Positions 6,773 through 15,214 of a DNA stretch of 51,605 nt are shown piece after piece. Numbering within the stretch: the first letter of the stretch is position 1; each line of letters opens with the position of its first letter. The DNA lies in contig CAZMZP010000045.1 of assembly GCA_964570935.1 (NCBI GenBank), forward strand, positions 1-51,605, written 5' to 3'. A program made the translations under genes and the position numbers. Origin of the DNA: JAFGJU01 sp964570935 (GTDB lineage Bacteria > Eisenbacteria > RBG-16-71-46 > JAFGJU01). Under the pieces are notes generated by a model. It was not told the origin of the DNA. It worked only from the letters and a program-made list of their open reading frames with translations, and ran no database searches.

Positions 6773-8872
6773 GTGGACAATCAGACCAGGAACGCCGCAG
6801 TCAGGAGGCTCCTCATAGCGGCTCTTCTCGCGACACTGACGCTCTCGGTGTCTTCCTGGTTCTTTGTCTCCGCGGGCAAGTTCACTGACGGCACGCTGTG
6901 CGCGCCGCTCGACGACTCTTTCATCTACTATCAGTACGCGCGAAGCCTGGCGGAGGGACGGGGCCTCAGCTACTCGCCCGGCGACGCTCCCACCACCGGA
7001 GCCACCAGTTTCCTGTACACGCTCATTCTCGCGCTCGGATACCGCCTCGGGGCCACCGGAGAGGACCTGATCTTGTACGGGTTTGTCCTGGGCTCCTGCT
7101 TTCTGTTCCTGTCTTCCCTGCTCGTGGCCAGGGTAGTCCAGTCGCTCTCGAACTGGGTAGCCGGCACGGGCGCGGCAGTGCTGTTTCTGCTGAACGGGCA
7201 CGTGCTCTGGTCTTACCTGAGCGGCATGGAAGTGGGGCTTTTCGGCTCCATGATGCTCCTCACTCTCTTCATGCTGCAGAACGAGAGAGCGAAGGGCAGC
7301 TTCTACGGCACGGCCGCGGCGGCTGCCCTGATGGGTTGGTCGCGTCCAGAGGGTTTCTTCCTCGCCGTGCCCGTTGCGATCACGCTGCTGATCCTTTCGG
7401 CCGGCAGACCCAGAGGCGAGAGAACCGCGGTCTTCCTCATCTCGCTTCTTGGAGGCCTGCAGTTCGGCGTCAACTACGGCCTGACGGGCAGCTTCGCCTC
7501 CACCGGAACGCAGGCGAAGAGCGTGTTCTTCACGCAGGAACCCGACGTCCTGGCCGCCTACCTGAGGAGATTCCTGGAGCTTCCGTACTTCGTCCTGAAC
7601 GTGTTCCTGACCGACTTCCATTCTTCCAGTTTCGGTCCGCAGTGGGCGAGACTCGCGGCCTTCTTTCTCAAGGCGGGTTCCACAACGGCGGCACTGGGAT
7701 TCCTGTTCGTGCGCAGGCACAGGACTCCGGCAGCCCTCATCCTTCTCTCGTGGGTGCTTCTGTCCCTGTTTCTGAGTCTTGTGCCGTGGGCCTGGGACGT
7801 CCACCAGCACAGGTACCAGGCGCCGTTCTTCCCGGTGTTTCTTGTGCTGGCGTGCGCGGGCTTCGGAATGCTCGCGAACGGGGCGGCCGGACGCGCACCC
7901 CGTCGGACCGGATCCTGGCAGTCCGCAGCCAGGATTCTGCCCGCCGCCGTTCTCTGCCTCCTCCTCACGGCGGCCGGTGTGTCCTTCTTCGGCTCCGCGA
8001 AGAGGATGGCCCGAATCTACGCCCACAACTGCGAGAACATATTCCACCAGCAGGTAAGAGTCGCCAACTGGGTCCGGGCCCACACCGGTGAAGACGTGAC
8101 AATCGGTCTCAACGACGCGGGGGCCATCTCCTACGTGAGCCGGCGCAGTACGTACGATTTCGTGGGCCTCACGACACCCGGCCAGGTGATGAACTGGCGC
8201 TCGGGGATAGGCTCGATCGTCGAGGCCCTGGAGAACCTGCCGGAAGATGACCGGCCCGACCTGCTGGCAATCTATCCCAACTGGCTCCCGTTCCTGGTCA
8301 GCTCCGGAATCGCCCGAGACGAGGTCTTCAGGGCCCACCTGGACTTGAACACGATCTGCGGCGGGACGGACAAGGTAGTCTACTTGCCCGACTGGAGTCT
8401 ACTCCACTCGGGTGACCTGCCGCCGCAATCTCCGGAGACTGGGGCACTCAGACTTGTGGACGAGGTGGACGTGGCCGACTTGAAGAGCGAGGCCCGGCAT
8501 TCCTACCGGGTGATCGGCACATGGAGGTCCGTCGCCAACGTCCTGGAGGACGATTCCGGCAGGAAAGCGCTCGACGGAGGGAGGGTCGTGTTCGACGGAG
8601 AGCGGATGACTGTGCGCTGCGTGCCCGGGAGAAAGCTCGCGATACTGGCCAGGCTGGATGACAGGTCGGCCGGGATAGCTCTCCACTTGAGAGGGACCGT
8701 GGCCGGGTTCTCAACTCCCGAGAGAGTGACCTCCCGGTGGTCTTACGCCGTCATGATGGTTCCGGCCGGGCTCGTCAAGTCGGACAAACTCGAGGTGACA
8801 GTCCGAAGAGGACGGGTGTCCGGCGGGCAGGACAAGAGCTACGGGTCTTACCACTACTGGTTCCTGCAATGA
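6773..8872 (+). CDS. GT-C type integral membrane glycosyltransferase (ArnT/PMT-like)
   Basis: This 699-residue protein starts at GTG, preceded by GGAGG five bases upstream. After a first membrane segment (about 12-32) comes LDDSFIYYQYARSLAEG (about 46-62) with the acidic pair expected in the first exoplasmic loop of GT-C enzymes, then PGDAPTTGATSFLYTL, a pattern common in ArnT/PMT-like transferases. Multiple hydrophobic segments run to about residue 410. The remaining 290 residues are a largely soluble, probably periplasmic domain. It lies 101 bases after the DUF2723 gene and is probably co-transcribed. The acceptor is unknown; a surface polysaccharide or pilin is possible. Confidence 0.7.
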   Translation: MDNQTRNAAVRRLLIAALLATLTLSVSSWFFVSAGKFTDGTLCAPLDDSFIYYQYARSLAEGRGLSYSPGDAPTTGATSFLYTLILALGYRLGATGEDLILYGFVLGSCFLFLSSLLVARVVQSLSNWVAGTGAAVLFLLNGHVLWSYLSGMEVGLFGSMMLLTLFMLQNERAKGSFYGTAAAAALMGWSRPEGFFLAVPVAITLLILSAGRPRGERTAVFLISLLGGLQFGVNYGLTGSFASTGTQAKSVFFTQEPDVLAAYLRRFLELPYFVLNVFLTDFHSSSFGPQWARLAAFFLKAGSTTAALGFLFVRRHRTPAALILLSWVLLSLFLSLVPWAWDVHQHRYQAPFFPVFLVLACAGFGMLANGAAGRAPRRTGSWQSAARILPAAVLCLLLTAAGVSFFGSAKRMARIYAHNCENIFHQQVRVANWVRAHTGEDVTIGLNDAGAISYVSRRSTYDFVGLTTPGQVMNWRSGIGSIVEALENLPEDDRPDLLAIYPNWLPFLVSSGIARDEVFRAHLDLNTICGGTDKVVYLPDWSLLHSGDLPPQSPETGALRLVDEVDVADLKSEARHSYRVIGTWRSVANVLEDDSGRKALDGGRVVFDGERMTVRCVPGRKLAILARLDDRSAGIALHLRGTVAGFSTPERVTSRWSYAVMMVPAGLVKSDKLEVTVRRGRVSGGQDKSYGSYHYWFLQ

Positions 8873-8911
8873 CGCGAGGAGGGTTGCGCGACGACACCTG
8901 TGCGCTCGCCC

Positions 8912-10237
8912 CTATCTCTCCCTCCACGAACATACCGTGTAAGTCTGGAACTCCGTGAGCTTCGCAATCGTCGCACTGGAGTAGAAGATGTCGGAGGTGC
9001 CTGCAACGGTCCCGGAGCCGGAGACGTTTCCCTGGGTCATTAATCCGCCGTAGATGTGCGTTCCCGCACCACCACCGGTGAACTCGACGTTGCCGAGACA
9101 GATCACTAGTCCGTACCAGGTGAACTGCCCGGAGAACTTCATGTCACCCTCGACAAGGAGTATGCCGCCGCCGCCGTTCTGGCCGGCCATCATGAGGTCT
9201 CCATTCTTTATGCAGACTATCCTGTAGTCGTCTATAGTCCCCCAGTTGCCTGTGTCCGGATTCGACTGTGAACCGTCGTACAGGACGTCTGCCATTGCTG
9301 CGTAAAGGTTGAACATCGCCTGCAGGTCTATGTCCACCGTTGCGGGCACGATGCTCGGGCTTGTACCGGCTCCGTCTATGTTGTTCCACCCTTGAAGAGT
9401 AGTGCAGTCCACGGCCCCGATTCCCTGAGTCGGCACAACGCCCGGCAGCGGCGTCGAGCCTGTGACTATGGTTTCGGTGACAGGGTCGTAATCGTTCCCA
9501 TCAATATGAAACGCGGTTCCTTTGCACTGCAACGTGCCTTCAGTGTATATGGAGCCCGGTACAGTAGGTCCCGGCAGCTTGAGCGCTTCCACCTCCACGG
9601 TCTTCTTCGCGTTGCTCTGCGTTCCATTGCTGGTCACTATTATCACGGGATGGCCGCGCACGACGTTCTGGACCGGCTTCGTGGCAAGGTTGTTGTCGTG
9701 GTCGCCGAACAACACGACGCGCTGCACTCCCCCCACGTCCACTTGCTTGTATCTGACCTTCACCCAGGGGTAGTCCAAGGGGTTTTCGAGACTGACCTGG
9801 GACGAGTAGACCTCCGGATAGGCCTCCCCGTTCTCGTCGATCTGGCCGTCACCGTCGTTGTCGAGCCCATCGGCCGCGGTCTGGGCACGATCCGGGTCGG
9901 CACTTGAAGCATTGCCGGACAGAACGACGTAGCGCCCCCAGCCCGGCGTGGGTGCAGATATCGTCTCGCCTATGTAGGAAGACGACGCCCGGGTCGACAT
10001 TCTGGAGACGGCCTCGGCCACTCCCGCCTCGGCCACGTACAGCGACTGTGAATCTCTCAGGTTGTTCCCGGAGATCTGCTTCTCGGTCTTCGTCACGGCC
10101 ACGAAGATCGCGGCCATCGACGACATAACGAGCAGCACAAGCATGGCTATGACCAGCGCGTTTCCCCGTTCGCCCGCGCAGCAGCGCGCGACGGCGCCGG
10201 GAGAAACAGCCGATCCGGTGCTCGAACGGGCCTTCAT
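8912..10237 (-). CDS. pilX: PilX-like minor pilin / pilus assembly protein
   Basis: The 441-residue protein has the PilX-type N-terminus: GERGNALVIAMLVLLVMSSM (about 23-42) followed by an amphipathic helix with SLYVAEAGVAEAVSRM (about 66-81). It lacks the usual FTLIE sequence, as PilX/GspK-type subunits often do. The C-terminal 180 residues are glycine-rich with short beta-like repeats (GDMKFSGQ, GNVEFTGG, GNVSGSG), like right-handed beta-solenoid segments. GGAAGGAC precedes the ATG. It is the last gene of fimT-pilV-pilW-pilX and probably helps to prime or cap the pilus tip. It is much longer than Pseudomonas PilX, so an added surface domain is likely. Confidence 0.78.
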   Translation of the reverse strand: MKARSSTGSAVSPGAVARCCAGERGNALVIAMLVLLVMSSMAAIFVAVTKTEKQISGNNLRDSQSLYVAEAGVAEAVSRMSTRASSSYIGETISAPTPGWGRYVVLSGNASSADPDRAQTAADGLDNDGDGQIDENGEAYPEVYSSQVSLENPLDYPWVKVRYKQVDVGGVQRVVLFGDHDNNLATKPVQNVVRGHPVIIVTSNGTQSNAKKTVEVEALKLPGPTVPGSIYTEGTLQCKGTAFHIDGNDYDPVTETIVTGSTPLPGVVPTQGIGAVDCTTLQGWNNIDGAGTSPSIVPATVDIDLQAMFNLYAAMADVLYDGSQSNPDTGNWGTIDDYRIVCIKNGDLMMAGQNGGGGILLVEGDMKFSGQFTWYGLVICLGNVEFTGGGAGTHIYGGLMTQGNVSGSGTVAGTSDIFYSSATIAKLTEFQTYTVCSWRER

Positions 10238-10269
10238 GTCCTTCCACCTTCCTTGCGCCCGAAGGGCGT

Positions 10270-12462
10270 TTAGGGTTGCAGCAAGAATACATACGGGTTC
10301 AGGTAGACCACGATCTCGCCAGACGTGTCCGTGACCGCGGTTCCGACCACGATGTCATACAGGTAATCCGTCCACGGCGTGCTGTTGGAGCACTCCAGCT
10401 TCGCCACCGCGACCGCGTTCACAATGCCGCCGGTCTCCGCGTCCGCCCAGCTCTCGTCCGCCGGGATTATGCCCGACGGCGTGCCGGCGTCTGCATCACA
10501 AAACCACACTTGCACTGACTTTTTCGAGTTGCCTGCCACAATGTCGATGTCGTTGTTGCCGTAGTCTATAGGCCCCAGCGCTACGCACAGCACCGGTCCG
10601 TCGGCAGAAGCGTAGTCGGCGCTGGTAATAGTAGCCCCGTTGCTCAGCCAGAGCTGGACCTCGCCCTTGGTGTTGTTGGTCTTGAGGCCGGACACGAGGT
10701 CCGTCCACCCGTCCTCGTTCAGGTCACCGGCGGCCAGGGACGTCACTTTCCCGCGCGCGGTCACAGTGAAGGACTTCACGAACCTGCCCCTGGACGAGGT
10801 CTGGTTGATGAAAACGTCTATCTTCCCTTCCCTGTCGTTGGTGTTGGTCTTGCTTCCGGCAGCTATGTCGAGAGCGCCGTCGTTGTTCAGGTCGAAGATG
10901 GCCAGCGCGTTTACTTCGCCGGCAGCCGTGTAGGCGTCCGTGGACCGGACCTGGGTGAACCCGCCGGCGCCGTCACCGAACCACACTTCCACCTGGCCAG
11001 ACAGGCTCGCCTTCTTCGTGCCCAGGACGACATCGAGCAGAGTGTCTGCATTGAGATAGCCCGTTGCTATGCACAAGCCTTCGCCGGTGGCGTTGTCTCT
11101 GAACGTGTTGTTGGGTATCAGGGGGGCCACTCCCGTTCCTACTTTTCCCTCGGTACCACCCGCGCCCTGATTCAGCCACACCTGAAACGCGCCGGTGCCT
11201 GTGCCGGTCTTCACCGCCGACACCACGTCCCTGTACTTGGCTGCCGATCCGTCAAGATTGCCGAACGCCAGCGCCAGCAGGTCGTAGGAAGACAACGCCG
11301 TGTATGAGGGCGCCATGTTGAAGAGCAGGTCCCCGGTGTACAGGCTCGGACAACCGTTCCACCATACGCCCAGGTTGTTGGTACCGCTGGCCTTCGTTCC
11401 CAGGATTATGTCCGTGTCGTGAACGTGGTCAATGGTGGTTCTGGAACCCTCCTGCGAGTCCCGCTCGTGCAGGTCGGCCAGTACGAGCGACAGGACTCGC
11501 TCAGTCGGGATTCTAATCGGCGGCTGATAGGGCGGGAGCCCGGTGCCGGTGCCAGTGCCCGTCCCGGTCCCGGTGCCAGTGCCCGTCCCGGTTCCCGAAC
11601 CGGAACCGGTGCCCGAGCCTGAGCCGCTACCCATTGCAGTGCCGTATCCCAGTGAACCATACGTGGCAATAAACGGCATGTTCCGCGGGAGCACTCTCGA
11701 CGTGAGGGCGACTCTCGGGTAATGGCCTGTGTGCGGGTCGGCCTGGCCGGTGCTTGAGATTATCCTGATCGTGACGGACGAGAGCTCGATGTCGACCCCG
11801 GTTCCAGCCGGCTTGCCCAGTTTCGCGTCAGACACCGTCCTGCCGTATGCCGCATCGTACGGGTCGGTGCCAGCTCCCGAGGCCATGAGGTCGCTCTCGT
11901 CCGTGTCAAGATAAGTGAACAGCGGCACGTCGAAGCCTGCCGCCTCGTCCGTGTCCTGGGTTATGCCGTAAGCGACTATCTCACCGCTGCCCGAGACCGG
12001 CGTTGCCGCCGTGTCCGCGACCGTGCTGACGATTCTTCGTATCACGACGTCTCTGGGGTTGGGACTGGCCTGCACCAACGGAAGCGTCGTGTCCGGGTCA
12101 ACGAAATAGGTGACCACTTCGCCCGCTTCGACGGTTCCGTCCCTGTCCCTGTCCACGACGAAGGTGATTCTGTAGTCCGAGGCCACCAGCACGGGCACCG
12201 TGGAATCGGGGTCTATTCCGTACCCCGCGGCACGTAGCTCGCGCGAGATGGCGTCCATCGCCGCCCTGGCGTTCTGCTGAGCCTCTGCCATGTCCAAACC
12301 CATGGCCTCGGACTTCTGGCTTCTCGTGTAGAGCGAGTAGAGCGCTCCCGCCACGAAGGCGAACACTATCATGGCCACCATCATCTCCACGAGACTGAAG
12401 CCCCGGCAGCGTTTGTGACCGGCTGTTCCGGCCGGCGAACTAGCGAGTCTTGCCTGTTCCAT
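10270..12462 (-). CDS. pilW: PilW-like minor pilin fused to a seven-bladed beta-propeller
   Basis: The 730-residue protein has a prepilin signature, CRGFSLVEMMVAMIVFAF (about 19-36), then a PilW-type region with QNARAAMDAISRELRAAGYG (about 65-84). A linker of alternating Gly/Ser/Thr (about 276-307) follows. From about 318 to the end there are seven repeats of the form D(I/V)VxGxK...GxVxVWxNxG, for example LDVVLGTKKASLSGQVEVWF and DIVAGNSKKSVQVWF. These read as FG-GAP/VCBS blades, enough for one seven-bladed propeller. GGAAGGAAAGCACC precedes the ATG. Classical PilW is about 270-400 residues and has no propeller. Since the PilY1 tip adhesin carries a propeller and is not seen here, this fusion may act as adhesin and tip subunit in one chain; that role is inference. 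Confidence 0.82.
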   Translation of the reverse strand: MEQARLASSPAGTAGHKRCRGFSLVEMMVAMIVFAFVAGALYSLYTRSQKSEAMGLDMAEAQQNARAAMDAISRELRAAGYGIDPDSTVPVLVASDYRITFVVDRDRDGTVEAGEVVTYFVDPDTTLPLVQASPNPRDVVIRRIVSTVADTAATPVSGSGEIVAYGITQDTDEAAGFDVPLFTYLDTDESDLMASGAGTDPYDAAYGRTVSDAKLGKPAGTGVDIELSSVTIRIISSTGQADPHTGHYPRVALTSRVLPRNMPFIATYGSLGYGTAMGSGSGSGTGSGSGTGTGTGTGTGTGTGTGTGLPPYQPPIRIPTERVLSLVLADLHERDSQEGSRTTIDHVHDTDIILGTKASGTNNLGVWWNGCPSLYTGDLLFNMAPSYTALSSYDLLALAFGNLDGSAAKYRDVVSAVKTGTGTGAFQVWLNQGAGGTEGKVGTGVAPLIPNNTFRDNATGEGLCIATGYLNADTLLDVVLGTKKASLSGQVEVWFGDGAGGFTQVRSTDAYTAAGEVNALAIFDLNNDGALDIAAGSKTNTNDREGKIDVFINQTSSRGRFVKSFTVTARGKVTSLAAGDLNEDGWTDLVSGLKTNNTKGEVQLWLSNGATITSADYASADGPVLCVALGPIDYGNNDIDIVAGNSKKSVQVWFCDADAGTPSGIIPADESWADAETGGIVNAVAVAKLECSNSTPWTDYLYDIVVGTAVTDTSGEIVVYLNPYVFLLQP
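11541..11634 (-). repeat. Low-complexity linker repeat inside the PilW-like gene
   Basis: The coding strand alternates Gly with Ser or Thr codons (GGNACN/GGNAGN). Near-identical 6-base and 18-base units suggest growth by replication slippage. Encoded residues are about 276-307. Copy number may vary between strains. Confidence 0.85.
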
Positions 12463-12548
12463 GGTGCTTTCCTTCCCGGTTTGCCTGCGGCTCCTGTGTC
12501 GTCCTGCCGCGCGAGCTCACAACCAGTCGCACGTCTCGCGCGGGAATG

Positions 12549-12947
12549 CTATCTCGCCACGTAGGTCATCAGGGTGACGTTCTCGCCACCCCTGTTGGTG
12601 GGCCAGGCCACCGATACAGTGACCAGCTTCGTTCCGTCGTTGGGCACGCTGTCCTGCACGGCCCACGTCCTGACGTACGTACCCAGTGTGTCGGTGTACG
12701 AGCCCGGGCTCATGAGGGAGCTCGAAAACCCGGCCACCTGCAGCTCCTCCAGCTTCTCCTGCGCCCGCCCCAAGGCGGTCGTGAGGAGTTTGCCGTCATT
12801 GACGTTCTTGGTGGCAAGCGGGAAAAGGCCGGCGACTGCCATTACCCCGATCCCGATGAACACGATCGCCATCAGGAGCTCGACCAGGCTGAACCCCGTT
12901 CTGTCCTGCCTGAGCCGGGCGAAGAAGTTCGTCGCGCCGAGTCTCAT
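12549..12947 (-). CDS. pilV: PilV-like minor prepilin
   Basis: This 132-residue prepilin has the cleavage and helix signature RTGFSLVELLMAIVFIGIGV (about 16-35), followed by GLFPLATKNVNDGKLLTTALGRAQEKLEEL, the usual PilV arrangement. The predicted cut is after Gly18, giving an N-terminal Phe and the conserved Glu at +5. It lies nine bases after fimT and 86 bases before the pilW-like gene. With FimT, PilW and PilX it would form the tip-initiation complex of the pilus. Confidence 0.85.
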   Translation of the reverse strand: MRLGATNFFARLRQDRTGFSLVELLMAIVFIGIGVMAVAGLFPLATKNVNDGKLLTTALGRAQEKLEELQVAGFSSSLMSPGSYTDTLGTYVRTWAVQDSVPNDGTKLVTVSVAWPTNRGGENVTLMTYVAR

Positions 12948-12956
12948 CTGACTACC

Positions 12957-13541
12957 TCACCTCATCGCGACCGCGCCGGTGGAGCGCAGCACCGCCACGA
13001 CCCGCCAGAACCCTCTTGAGTCGGAGATCGTGACCGTGCCTGAAGAGCTGGCGGTCCCGTTCGGATAGAACACGAGAGAGTCTCCGGGGAAAGGCGACAG
13101 GGGTCCGTTTGTCACTGTTAGTTCTGCTGGGATGTTCACGGGCCCAAGCACCATTTCCCCGGCATCAGCCACGTTATTGCCGTTGTCGTCGTCCAGAATT
13201 GTGTAATTCAGCGCGGCCGGGTCGAGACTGACCTTGTAGTTATTCTGCTCTGTGGCCGCCTTCTGCCTTGCCAGTCTCAGATTCACCGACAGGTTGTTGG
13301 CCGCCCCGTCCACGGCGTGAGTCGCGAAGTAGCTCCTGAAGGCCGGAAGGCCGAGCGCGATGAGAATCCCGAAGATCACGAGCGCCCCCATGATCTCCAC
13401 CAGCGTCATGCCCCGGCAGCCGGTCAGGCGACTTGGGCCGGTGGCGGCCCGTTCGGCCAACCTGGTCCGAACAGGCGGAAAGCCGCCGAGAGCTGTCTTC
13501 AAATCGAGAGCCGTCTTAGAATTGGTTTGAACAAGTGCCAT
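12957..13541 (-). CDS. fimT: FimT/GspH-like minor prepilin
   Basis: The protein is 194 residues from the ATG at 13541. The signature CRGMTLVEIMGALVIFGILIAL lies at about 41-62, followed by LRLARQKAATEQNNYKVSL, typical of GspH/FimT. The leader before the cleavage site is long (about 43 residues) for a prepilin. I chose 13541 because GGGAGG lies nine bases upstream and because the upstream ATG at 13565 falls before the start site predicted from the sigma54 promoter at 13569-13584. It is the first gene of the minor pilin operon. Confidence 0.83.
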   Translation of the reverse strand: MALVQTNSKTALDLKTALGGFPPVRTRLAERAATGPSRLTGCRGMTLVEIMGALVIFGILIALGLPAFRSYFATHAVDGAANNLSVNLRLARQKAATEQNNYKVSLDPAALNYTILDDDNGNNVADAGEMVLGPVNIPAELTVTNGPLSPFPGDSLVFYPNGTASSSGTVTISDSRGFWRVVAVLRSTGAVAMR

Positions 13542-13568
13542 GGATACAAGCCTCCCACGCTCCATTAA

Positions 13569-13584
13569 TGCAAGGCCTGTGCCA
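13569..13584 (-). promoter_or_regulatory. Sigma54 promoter of the minor pilin operon
   Basis: On the minus strand TGGCACA-GGCC-TTGCA matches the consensus TGGCACR-N4-TTGCW throughout, with exactly ten bases between GG and GC. The predicted start site is near 13559, giving an 18-base leader to the fimT ATG. Confidence 0.82.
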
Positions 13585-13694
13585 TCGAGGACGGCTGCCC
13601 GTTCAAATCGGCATTCGCAACCGCTTTACACGGCGCCAGTTAGAAGCACAGGAAAATCGTGGGGAGAAGATGCGGCTTAACTGAGGTAATGGCG

Positions 13695-13707
13695 TTGCAT
13701 TGCGCAA
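13695..13707. promoter_or_regulatory. Putative PilR enhancer site (TTGC-N5-GCAA)
   Basis: TTGC-ATTGC-GCAA, extended to GTTGC...GCAAC, is an inverted repeat centred about 142 bp upstream of the predicted fimT start site. The same 13-bp architecture occurs upstream of the pilA and pilB sigma54 promoters. It lies just after the pilD stop codon. Confidence 0.5.
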
Positions 13708-13714
13708 CACCGGC

Positions 13715-14482
13715 CTATCGGTTCGGCCATGACGAGGACAAGTACTGTTCGATGATGGCGTTTCCGAAAAACAGCACGAACACGCCTGCCGGCGCGAGGA
13801 AACTGCCGAAGGGTATGGGCGTCCTCCGGCTCATCCGCAGGAAGAGCATCAGCGCTACGCCGGTTACGGCGCCGGCCAGAGAGGCCAGGAATATCACAAG
13901 AAGAACGCCCTTCCAGCCCAAGAAGGCTCCCATCATGGCCACGAGCTTGAAATCCCCGGCGCCCATGCCCTCTCTGTTCGTCGCCTTCAGGTAGAGAAGA
14001 GCCACCAGCACGAGACTGCCACCTCCGACGAGCACGCCGACCAGGCTCGACACCCATCCCAGCCGGGTGAAGAAACTGCCGGCGAGGCCGAGCACCAGGA
14101 ACGGCAGGTTTATCTCGTCGGGTATTATCTGAAACTCGAGGTCGATGAAGGCCACCACCACCATCGCGCACGCGAAGGCGTAGTACAGGAAGAGCTCGAA
14201 CGAGACGCCGAAGTTGAGATAGCACGCCGCGAACAGGCAGCCGCCCAGGAGCTCGACCATCGGGTAGCGCCAGTGTATCGGGCTGCCGCAGTTCCTGCAT
14301 CTGCCGCGGAGCAAGATGAAGCTCAACAGCGGGACATTGTCCCACGGCTCCACCCTGCCCTGGCACGACGGGCAGTGTGACGGAGGGCGCACTATGGAGA
14401 TCTTACGCGGGAGTCTGTAGACGCAGACGTTGAGGAAACTCCCGACCGCGAGGCCCAGGACGAAAAAGAAAAGCCACATCAT
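13715..14482 (-). CDS. pilD: Prepilin peptidase / N-methyltransferase PilD
   Basis: PilD is an inner-membrane aspartyl protease that cleaves and N-methylates prepilins. The 255-residue protein shows GLAVGSFLNVCVYRLP near 10-25 and the zinc-binding CPSC...CRNC tetracysteine region (about 38-69). Catalytic aspartates lie in VVAFIDLEFQIIPDEIN (about 104-120) and GMGAGDFKLVAMMG (about 172-185), the GxGD site of family A24. All four prepilins in the window carry matching cleavage sites. It is the last gene of the ABC-TPR-pilD unit, in the position pilD holds in Myxococcus. Confidence 0.96.
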   Translation of the reverse strand: MMWLFFFVLGLAVGSFLNVCVYRLPRKISIVRPPSHCPSCQGRVEPWDNVPLLSFILLRGRCRNCGSPIHWRYPMVELLGGCLFAACYLNFGVSFELFLYYAFACAMVVVAFIDLEFQIIPDEINLPFLVLGLAGSFFTRLGWVSSLVGVLVGGGSLVLVALLYLKATNREGMGAGDFKLVAMMGAFLGWKGVLLVIFLASLAGAVTGVALMLFLRMSRRTPIPFGSFLAPAGVFVLFFGNAIIEQYLSSSWPNR

Positions 14483-14497
14483 ACTGACCGGACAAGC

Positions 14498-15214
14498 TCA
14501 TCCCTGATCTGGGAGGGCCGCCGCGCTCCTTTCCCGCTGGAGCTGGACCCTGAGCTTCTCCATCCTCTCCTCTGCCATTTCCTTTATGAACTTGTTGTCG
14601 GTGGCCCGCGCGATCTCGGACCAGAGCTCGAAGGCCGTCTCGGTGTGGCCGGCCCTCTCGTGCACGAACGCCGCGAACCTGGACGTCATGTCGGGCGCGT
14701 TGGGAAGGCGCGACGCAAGCGCGAAATACCTGCCGGCGTTCTCAGAGTCGCGGAGTACGACATAGTAGATGAACCCCGTTTCGAAGGCAAGGAGCCAGTT
14801 GTCGGGGTTCGCCCTCATGCCCTTTCTGAGAAGCGCCAGTCCCTCCTCGGGCCTGCCGGCGTCCTGCGACAGCACCACGGCGCCGAACACGTAAGCATGG
14901 ACGAAGCCCGGGTCCAGCGTTGTGATGATGTCGAAGATGTGCCCCGCCATATCGTATTTCCTATCGGTCATGCGGTGGTGCCCGTAGTACTGGATCGCCC
15001 TCAGCCAGGCGATGTCCGCGAGAGTCGTCGTGTGCCCGAGCGCGCTCTGTTTCAGGAACCTGCCCGACGGGAAGTACATGAGCTCCTGCCCCTCCCGGCG
15101 CACGGGGGACCCAAACACCTGCCGTCTCAGACACACGCCTCCGGTCAGAAGCGCGGCCGCCAGAAGCAGGCAGGCCGCCTGCCTGACGCCCTGACTCTTC
15201 AACAGACCCATCAC
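14498..15214 (-). CDS. TPR-containing protein in the pil ABC operon
   Basis: This 238-residue protein has one N-terminal hydrophobic segment (about 10-28) and then tetratricopeptide-like helices (for example HIFDIITTLDPGFVHAYVFG and GLALLRKGMRANPDNWLLAF, about 90-150). It is probably anchored in the inner membrane with the repeats exposed to the periplasm. Its start overlaps the permease stop by four bases, so it is very likely a partner of the ABC transporter. In Myxococcus a third gene, pilG, accompanies pilH and pilI; this could be a functional counterpart, but I cannot show homology. Confidence 0.7.
   Translation of the reverse strand: MMGLLKSQGVRQAACLLLAAALLTGGVCLRRQVFGSPVRREGQELMYFPSGRFLKQSALGHTTTLADIAWLRAIQYYGHHRMTDRKYDMAGHIFDIITTLDPGFVHAYVFGAVVLSQDAGRPEEGLALLRKGMRANPDNWLLAFETGFIYYVVLRDSENAGRYFALASRLPNAPDMTSRFAAFVHERAGHTETAFELWSEIARATDNKFIKEMAEERMEKLRVQLQRERSAAALPDQG

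Noticed and set aside
6560..8338. A 592-codon open frame opposite the second glycosyltransferase gene
   Set aside because: Its translation is highly charged and repetitive, as expected for an antisense frame, while the plus strand encodes a clear membrane protein with a ribosome site.
11541..11634. Short regular repeats that might suggest a CRISPR or minisatellite locus
   Set aside because: The repeats have no spacers, lie within a continuous reading frame and encode a Gly/Ser/Thr linker.
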